Part shown: one piece after another, positions 56,391-64,000 of the stretch
Numbering within the stretch: position 1 is the stretch's first letter
How the letters are laid out: the number at the start of each line of letters is the position of its first letter
The notes under the pieces: generated by a model
The model's database searches: none
What the model saw: the letters and a program-made list of their open reading frames with translations, nothing else
What the model was told of the DNA's origin: nothing
Program-made: the position numbers and the translations under genes
Assembly (NCBI GenBank): GCA_016630905.1
Contig: WBMQ01000012.1
Location: 1,054,001-1,118,000 of the forward strand
Source of the DNA: Capillidium heterosporum
Lineage: Eukaryota; Entomophthoromycota; Entomophthoromycetes; Entomophthorales; Capillidiaceae
Reading direction: 5' to 3'
DNA: 64,000 bases

Positions 56391-59300
56391 ATGCGAAGTC
56401 TAATCCTATCGAGTCAGATAAACCGAGGCTTGAACGGTACCGAGTTCAAGCTGATGACTACCAACCCTTTAACGAGGACGACCTACTTGATCACCTATTC
56501 CAACTCTGAAGCCTTTATTTTCGTAACTGAGGTAAGCTAATATTTGAGAATATTTTTTAAAGTTATGGAAAGGATGGTTTAGAGCAGCTAACTGAGCTTA
56601 CAAGCTTCCCTTTGGAATCTGACGAAAACATAATAAGTTTCGAGTATTTGTCTGATACCGACAGTCTGCTTCTAGCTAGTGATATCGGCAATATATTTAA
56701 CTTCAGTTTCGAGACCAACGAGGTAACCAACTTTATTTGTAAACGACACCAATACAAGTTTAAATTGTAGGCAGAGACTATAGGTACTATAGACGATGGG
56801 ATACAAGCCTTAACGTTATCTCCCGACGAAGAACTTATCGTGATAGTCAACGCCGTCAACTTGATAATTATGAACAAAGACTACTATGTTATCTCCGAGT
56901 CACCACTAACCAACCAGAAGAGTATAGAGAACCCAGTTACGGTAGGCTGGGGTAAAAAAGAGACGCAGTTCCATGGAAGTCTAGGTAAGGCAGCAGCCCA
57001 ACTCGGTAGTGTTCCTACAAAAGTCGAGATAGCCGATAACGACGACTTACTTCCCAAAGTAAGCTTTAGGGGAGATGGTAACTACTTTTGTCTTTCTATG
57101 GTTGAGGAGAATAAAGGTAGAGGAATCAAAGTCTACGATCGTCAGGGTAGCCTACTCAACTTGGGAGAACCGGTTACCAAGCTGGAACGAAACTTAGACT
57201 GGAGACCTAGCGGTAACTGGATTGCAAGCAGTACCAAGACCCACAAGTACCAAATTGTATTCTTTGAACGAAATGGTCTACGCCACGGCGAATTCACTTT
57301 GAACTCCGACGTGGATAAAGTCATTGATTTAAAGTTCAACGGAGATTCTTCAGTATTGGCGGTAGTTGTCACTAAGGATGGTAAAGATTACGTACAGTTG
57401 TGGACTACCAACAATTACTTCTGGTACCTAAAGTCAGAAATTGAGGTTGGTAGCTATAGAGGCCTTGAATTCGACTCTGAGCGACCTTTGAGCTTGAAGA
57501 TTTTGAGCCAAACTACGTTGAGCCAATACCAGTTCTACTTGGATCGTATTTCAAGTGCCTACCCTAGTCCTGATAATGCGGCCTCGGTTGCCGTAATCAA
57601 TGGGACTCAAATGTTCCTAACACCCTTTCGCTATAGGAACGTTCCCCCACCAATGGCTGCCTTCACTTTACAGTTCAAGGGTGTTATCGACGCCGCCGCT
57701 TTTTCCAATTTTGGTGATGGGAATTCATTAGCCGTAACTACTACTGGGGCTACCCTAGAGATTGCAAAACTTACTGTTGACGGCAGGAAGCTAAACTACG
57801 ACATCACATCAGTAATACCTATCGACCAAAACGTACGCTACCGTCACCTAGCTTACCAATCTGAAACTACAATCTTCGGTCTGGGATATGATTTGCAGGC
57901 GAACAACGACGTTGTAACCAAGTTCGACTTGGAAAATAAAACTACGACGATGTGCCAGCTCTTTGAATCGTTCATCAACATGGTAGCCAACCCCAATGCG
58001 GGCAAGTATCCCATATTGCAGAGTCGGAATGGCCACTTGTTCAAAGTAAACATCGATGAGGTCGATAGATTGTCAGTAGCTCCATTACCGATATCTTTCC
58101 CTGAGCCCTGCTCCAGCATGACAGTTGTCCACCGTCCCGAAACCGAACTTGACCTCGTCCTTGGTCTGAATTCTCGCAACCGTCTGTATGCCAACACCCA
58201 GCTCATCGACGATCGGGTGACTAGCTTCTTCTTACATGACGCCTACCTCATCCTCACCACCTCTGACCATATCAGCAGGTATATCCAACATTCGGATCTA
58301 CTCCTCGGCAAATTCGACAACGATTGTAATGATGGAACTTGGTCCCGAGTTGTGGAGCGCGGGGCTAGAATCGTAACTAGCTTGTACTTTGGTGAGGCTT
58401 TGGTCTTGCAGATGCCTCGAGGTAACTTAGAAACCATCTACCCAAGAGCTCTAGTACTTGCAGCTGTCAAGCAACTGTTAACGCAGCTCAAGTTCGGGGA
58501 AGCTCTTGTAGCTTGTAGGAAGCATCGCGTCGATATGACGATCCTGTATGACTTTAATCCCGAAGCTTTCCTTACCAATATCCAAAGCTTCGTGGAGCAA
58601 GTTAAGGAGGCCGACTATTTGAACCTATTCTTGACAAGTTTACGCGATTCATTACTCCAATTCGATAGCAAGAAACCTACCGAGCAAGATATACAAAACA
58701 AATTGAGGGTCAACCTCATCTGCGACATTTTAAATGAAACCTTCACTGCTATGGATACCGAAAAGTACCTCCAACCTATAATTTCGACGCTGGCCTGCCA
58801 CTCCCCTCCCAAGCTGGAAGAAATACTAAAGATTGTACGTCAATTCGATGGAAAGTCGGATTTGGTAGATGATGCCATCAAATATGCTACTCTACTAGTT
58901 AATGTAGACGCCCTCTATGACGCCGCCTTAGGCCTATATGACTTCAAATTGGTACTACAAGTCGCCCAGCACTCTCAGAAGGATCCTAAGGAATACGTCA
59001 CTTTCTTGAGGAAGCTTGAGAAATTGGAAATTAACCGAAGGCACTTTGAGATTGACAACCATCTTAAGCGTTATGATGCCGCTTTGAAGCATATGCCCAA
59101 AACTGGTAAGTTTGCTACAACAAAATGTATTTTTAATATGAAATTGTCAGATTTTACATTTGAGGAGGTGTTGGATTTCATCCGACTGCATAAGTTGTAC
59201 GTCCAGGCTATAGATCTGTATAGGAAGACGGAATACCATAAAGATACAGTTGAGGCATACGCTCAGCACCTCTTCACCAACAAATTGTATCTTGATGCCG

Positions 59301-60590
59301 GTCTAGGTAACTTTCCATTATTTTGAAGCTTTCTAAAATTTAAATTATAGCTTACGACTCCGTTGCCAGCTACGAAAAGGCGGTCGAAGCTTACCAGAAA
59401 TCAGGTCACTGGCAACGGGCCCTCATTGACGCCAACAGATTGAAGTGGGATGAGGAATCAATTTTGGTTTTGATCGAAAATATGCTAAGTTGAGATTCTC
59501 GTTGGGATATTGGTACTAACTTTTTTTAGTTTATCTGAAGGGTCATAACAGATATTTGGAAGCTGCCCAACTCATCGAAATTTACAAGAAGGTACATTTG
59601 ATTTATAAAATGAACGCGCTAAACAAATTTGTAAATTAGGATGTTGAGGAGCAGTGCCAATGCCTACTCGAAGGTCATCACTGGGCTGACGCCCTCTACA
59701 CCGTAATTTTTACCTCATTTCCATAAACTTACAACGTTAGTGCAATATCAACGACCGTCTAGATTTAATCGAAACTGACGTCCTAACTAAGCTGGATCAA
59801 GGTAATTTTGAAACTCAAAGCAATATAACAAACTCTTTTAAAACAGTGGTGGAGCAGGTGGAGGAGGATCTTCAAGAGATGGTGGATCAGTTCACGAAGC
59901 AAAAAGAGCGATTACATGAGATGCGCACTAAACCCAAATTGCCCATCCTCCCCGGTATTTTTTATTTTACAGTCAGCAAACTTATACCCTTCTTATAGAT
60001 GATCCCAGCCTAGAAAACATCGATGTCATGTCGGAAGCCACCACCAACTTCACCATCTATACCAAGCAGTCGACCATTGCTTCCACCGCCAATTCCTACG
60101 GATCCAAGTACTTATTTACCTCCCAAATATACTAAATTATTTTAGCAAAACAGGCAAGAGTCGTCGCAAGCAGGAACGCAAACGTAATAGCGGTCGTAAA
60201 GGTTCCGCTTTCGAAGAAGAATACCTATTGGGCTCTATTTCTAGATTAGTAGGTCGCGTCAATACTATGCAGAAAGACCTGGTTGCTTTACTGCCTGCCT
60301 TGGTTACCTTCCCTACAAGAAACTCCGTTGCCAAGAGATTGATGGATAAGTTGACCAAGTTTATAAATGTGTTGGAGGAGAGTTTAGGACCCATCTACGA
60401 CTACAAGAAGGAACCTACATTGGCGGAGTCGGTTGGTTTGGCGCAGACTCAGGCCGATCAGCCGGTCCAGGTAGTTTACTTTTTTATGGCGATTCTAAGA
60501 TATGTCTTTCTTTAGGAGCCTATTGTCAAGCCAGTTGTCGAAAGAATCAAGTTCCAATTAACGGTATTGGAGGATCCTAATGTGCTTTAA
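56391..60590 (+). CDS. ELP1: Elongator subunit Elp1 (Iki3/IKAP)
   Basis: Elp1 scaffolds Elongator, which modifies wobble uridine 34 of tRNA. Exons are 56391-56531, 56573-56722, 56771-59105, 59151-59306, 59351-59488, 59530-59591, 59640-59702, 59741-59801, 59847-59954, 59999-60107, 60146-60470 and 60516-60590, giving 1240 residues. The first half is two beta-propellers (VKVYDRQGSLLNLGEPVTKLE, DWRPSGNWIAS, FFERNGLRHGEFTL); the second half is alpha-solenoid (LLTQLKFGEALVACRKHRVD, HKLYVQAIDLYRKTEYH, YLDAGLAYDSVASYEKAVEAYQKSG), with the basic tRNA-binding loop KSRRKQERKRNSGRKGS near residue 1110. Intron 3 (59106-59150) is 45 nt with no stop, so it reads through; homologues suggest it is spliced out. 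Intron 5 uses the weak donor GTTGAG. Confidence 0.94.
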
Positions 60591-61411
60591 GTTTTTAAAG
60601 ACTTGGTAAAGCCGAATAAATTAAAAATAGAGGCTAACTAACAATGGTAATTTTATTATACTTTTGCTACTTTTGCTTTATCTTTATCTGTCCTTCCACA
60701 GACCAGCAGGATATTATAAAGCGAAGTGATTTTATCAGAGTATATTTAAAAATGGATATACTTTTTGATAGTGACGAATGCTGTTTAGCTGATTTCCTTT
60801 GTGTAAAGTAGTGCTTGCACTAGAGTTTATTTCAAAATGAACACTAAAATCCCATATCAGTTGTACATTAAATTAGTCAAAGCTGTTGGTTGTGATACCA
60901 TTAAACCGAGTTCTATATGATGATTATTTTGAAACGGACTCTGAAGCTCTGAACGAACTCTAGCTTTGAGTTTCAGCTTGTAAGGCTTGGAAACGAAATA
61001 AAAGGCGAAATAGAAAATAATATGCTTTATTCCATTAATTATGTTTTATGGCTATAGTTATGAAATGTTTAGAATCTATATAGCTTATATATATTTATAT
61101 ACATCTAACTCAAGTGGTATATATCTCTTTTGATTATACAGCAACCATAGGACAAAAGTTGTCATTTTATAGTTCAAAAAGCTAATACTTTTGGATTAAA
61201 TGCACTTGGATAGAAAGCTGCCATTGGACAAAAGCAAATATATATGTCCTTAAAACATTAGCTCAAAATAGCGTTTATTCAATTCGCTTAATCAGTCTTT
61301 GCCTCCCCAACTTAAAACCCCATCAAAAACTTTACCTATCTTCCAGCTACGCCAAATCTGCTACTGGCAGTACCTACAACATTCAAAATAATCAACCTCC
61401 AATAGCAAAGT
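60591..61411. other. Convergent spacer ELP1/HBS1
   Basis: 821 bp between two 3' ends. AT-rich, no gene, no RNA recognised. Confidence 0.5.
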
Positions 61412-63985
61412 TCAAAAAGTTACCTCAATTACAACTCCAGTCGCAATAGTCATACCGTTTTTTCTCAGGGTAACTCGGGCCAGCTCCTTACAACTCTTGA
61501 AGTCTTCGACACACATCAACCCATCGACTCTAACAACAACTTCGCCTGACGAATTCTTGGTTAGGACGCGAGGTTTCGTTCGGATGACTTTGCCAGTTGC
61601 CTTATCCAAACTGGCGACGAGGTCGGTGATAAACCCAGGTAGGTCCAAGGATTGAACGTGAACAACTACTGAAGTACCCTTGGTGATGGGAGTCTGTGGT
61701 TCGAAGATGAGGATGCGAACTTTGATATGATTGGTGACCGGGACTAAAGCTTCTGGCTTACAAAGAATGGAGCCAGGGCTTCAATAGAAGAACAGGTTAG
61801 ACATGTGTTATTTTAAAAGAAAGGTACCGCAGTTGCAAAATATCCAAGTTACCGAGAGTAACTAATACAGAGTCTCCGGCAGCAGCCCAATCAGCAGCAG
61901 CGTCGTTGACCTCAATGTTCTTGACAACAGCCTGTTCATCTCCTGGCTTAATACTTAAAAATTCACCAATCTGAAAGTGGCCTTGGATGACACGTCCTGA
62001 GACGGTAACCCCAGAGGTGGCACCAAGCCCGCCCTTGAAGAAGTCGCTGACTGGGAGTCGTAACGGTAGGTCTACAGATCTCGTCGGTGGGTCAAAGGAA
62101 TCTAAACTCGAATGTAAGCACCTAGTAGCTAGTAAAGTTTACCGATGGCTTGAACTAAGCTAGGCCCCTCGTACCATGCCTTCAGCGGGTGATCATCTGG
62201 TACCACTACCTCCAGGTTGTGTCCATGTAAACCACTTACTGGGATGTAGGTAACACTGTTCTGTGGGAAGCCAGCCTGGGTTAAGAACTCTCCTAGCTGC
62301 GACTGAATCTCCTGGTAGCGGATTTGCGACCATTCCGTCTTTATAAAACAGCATTCAATTAGAAAGCCATTAGAAATAAACGTAATACCATATCCAACTT
62401 GTTGATAGCAACCACCAATTGCCTGACACCCAAGGAACGGATCAAAAGTGCATGCTCACGCGTCTGCCCCTGGCCGGTGAATCCTGATTCAAACTCACCA
62501 GGCGTGGCATCGACAACTAGAACTGCGACATCAGCCTAAATTAAGGTTAAAAATTAAATTCAAAAAATATATTAATAAGTTACCTGGGCAGCCCCTGATA
62601 TCATATTGGGTATAAAGTCACGATGGCCGGGCGCATCAAGGATGGTAACCTGGAATTTGGAAGTCTGAAACTGAGCGGTGGCAATATCGACCGTGACCCC
62701 ACTTATCAAAAAATTTTAGTATCTAGTGACTCTAGTTAATTTTACCGTTCTCGTTCTTCGCTGGTCTCATCCAAAACCCAAGCATAGGCGAATGACTTCT
62801 TACCCAGCTTCTCGGATTCTCGTTCAAAGCGTCGCATGGTTCGTTCGTCGACCTTACCTACCTTGTAAAGCAGATGGCCCATTAGTGTCGACTTACCGGC
62901 ATCCACATGACCTATTACCGTTATAAGCGATGGCTATTTCATATACATCTTACCAACTATGATCAGGTTGAGGTTGCTAAGATCCTTATTTCGACTCTGG
63001 TAGGCCTTGACAACGTCGATGCGCTTGTTACTGGGTGGTGGCGTCGCAGCTGATACTGGGGACGGTGGCGTGCTTAAATTCATGGCTTTGAGGTCGATCT
63101 CGAGTTGGCTTACCGGCTTGGGGGAGGAAGTGGGGGTTGGAGTTTTGGTGGCTAGTGTTTGGGGTGAGCGAGGAGGCGGTAGACTCGGCCTTAGGCCGGA
63201 GCGTTACCTTTAAGAGCACCGGCTCGTTGGCTCTGCGCCTTGAGCACGATGTCGTCGGGGCTAGCCGTGTTAAATTTAGACGGCTTGATGGGTGGGGTGG
63301 CCGACTTTCCTGCCTCTAATATCAGCCCATAGGAGGTGAAGCTGTTAGTACCGGTGAACGACTTTTTCAAGACGGCGAGGCGAGGAATGGTGTCTGTTAT
63401 CAGGGTTTGACCCATGATAGAGGGTTGAGCTAGTAGTGGGTGGGAGAAAGTGGACTTGGATTTATCTTTAATTTTGGCATCAGGGCTCACGCTTGGGTTC
63501 AAATCGACATCTCTTGAAATGTTGGACTCTTTGCTCGGGCCTTGATTGAATATCGATGAAAGGGTGGTAGATTTAGCGGATGTATTGGAAGCTAGCTGTG
63601 CCAAAGAGGGCTGTGCAGTAGAGCCAGGTTTAGAGCCGAGTTTGAGGGAGTTTGAAACTGGTTTAAGGTTATTCAGATTTGGACTGTTGAGTAAAGATCC
63701 AAGGGATGATGTTGCTCGAGGACTGGAGTTTAGGTTAGCCATTAGATTCGATAACGAAGGTGAGGCTTTAGAAGTCGGCTTATTCAGGCCCATCAAGTTT
63801 AAGTCGGTTTTTTGGTTTGAGGCGTTTAAACTTAATGAAGCTAGATTCGGCAATGTACTTTGAAGGCTTTGGCTATTTTTTGTGATAGAGCCCTTTGGAC
63901 CGCTCATAAGGTCTGCTAAGGTTGGTATATTTGTAGCTTTGGCAATAGTTGGAGTAGTTTGAACATTACGATTGGTCGTTGACAT
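61412..63985 (-). CDS. HBS1: Hbs1, eRF3-like translational GTPase of ribosome rescue
   Basis: With Dom34, Hbs1 frees stalled ribosomes (No-Go decay). Exons (minus) are 63985-63208, 63151-62954, 62911-62746, 62701-62584, 62535-62389, 62338-62143, 62101-61828 and 61778-61412, giving 747 residues. The N-terminal half is long, Ser/Asn/Leu-rich and disordered ([18 protein letters not shown]). The conserved helical Hbs1 segment [12 protein letters not shown] lies near residue 250. The G domain has GHVDAGKS (about 325), DAPGHRDF and AINKLDM (about 465), with two beta-barrels behind. The first intron must end in CACTAG at 63152 to restore the frame; the next in-frame alternatives meet stops. Acceptors include GATAAG, TATAAAG and TTGAAG. 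The extended N-terminus is longer than in S. cerevisiae (611 residues in total). The window ends 15 bp beyond the start codon. Confidence 0.94.
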
Positions 63986-64000
63986 AAGCTCAATCAGTGT

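Overview
This window looks like nuclear DNA from a compact, intron-rich, yeast-like fungus. The evidence is a Zn2Cys6 transcription factor, fungal-style GID4, ARC1, PET117, TIM17, MSP1 and MGM1, and dense genes separated by AT-rich spacers. There is almost no repeat DNA. I rebuilt about 20 intact protein-coding genes by joining exons. Most introns are 35-60 nt, start GTA(A/C/T), and often end in a plain AAG or TAG without a clear pyrimidine tract. Full-length RBM25, a two-RRM SR protein and up to 12 introns per gene argue against a budding yeast such as Saccharomyces. I cannot name the lineage.

Layout. 0-4.9 kb: GID4 (5' end missing), a mitochondrial-type tRNA-binding protein, and a small secreted Lys/Asp/His-rich protein. 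4.9-15 kb: Zn2Cys6 factor, PUS7, an Srp2-like SR protein with a 345-nt intron, a ZIP transporter and TIM17. 15.9-25.5 kb: MSP1, an F-box/LRR-like protein, SRP54 and RBM25. 27-36.4 kb: an unknown Ser-rich protein, MGM1, a Ser/Thr-rich secreted protein with two frame breaks, an intron-containing tRNA-Ile(UAU) and ULA1. 36.8-42.1 kb: a tandem duplication of a divergent pair (AIG1/FAR-17a-like membrane protein plus cytochrome P450), in which most copies have decayed. 42.4-47.3 kb: two tRNA-Thr(AGU), a mitochondrial-type oligopeptidase of family S9 and PET117. 47.3-53 kb: a gene-poor stretch with two decayed, divergently oriented copies of one membrane-protein gene. 53-64 kb: SNF7, ARC1, ELP1 and HBS1.

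Several genes share themes: tRNA biology and translation (PUS7, ARC1 and its mitochondrial-type paralogue, ELP1, HBS1, SRP54, tRNAs), mitochondria (TIM17, MSP1, MGM1, PET117, the S9 peptidase), and splicing (SR protein, RBM25).

The most unusual signal is in MSP1. One intron (16908-16977, minus strand) begins ATATCCTTTT, carries TCCTTAAC, and ends AC. Its removal restores the MSP1 frame exactly, and there is no AG in the interval to allow a normal acceptor. These are the textbook signals of a minor-spliceosome (U12-type) AT-AC intron, a class missing from S. cerevisiae and S. pombe. The same gene has a 9-nt microexon. Other leads are the ARC1-derived mitochondrial paralogue with two shared intron positions, the long intron of the SR gene, the decayed duplications, and an unexplained +1 shift in MGM1.
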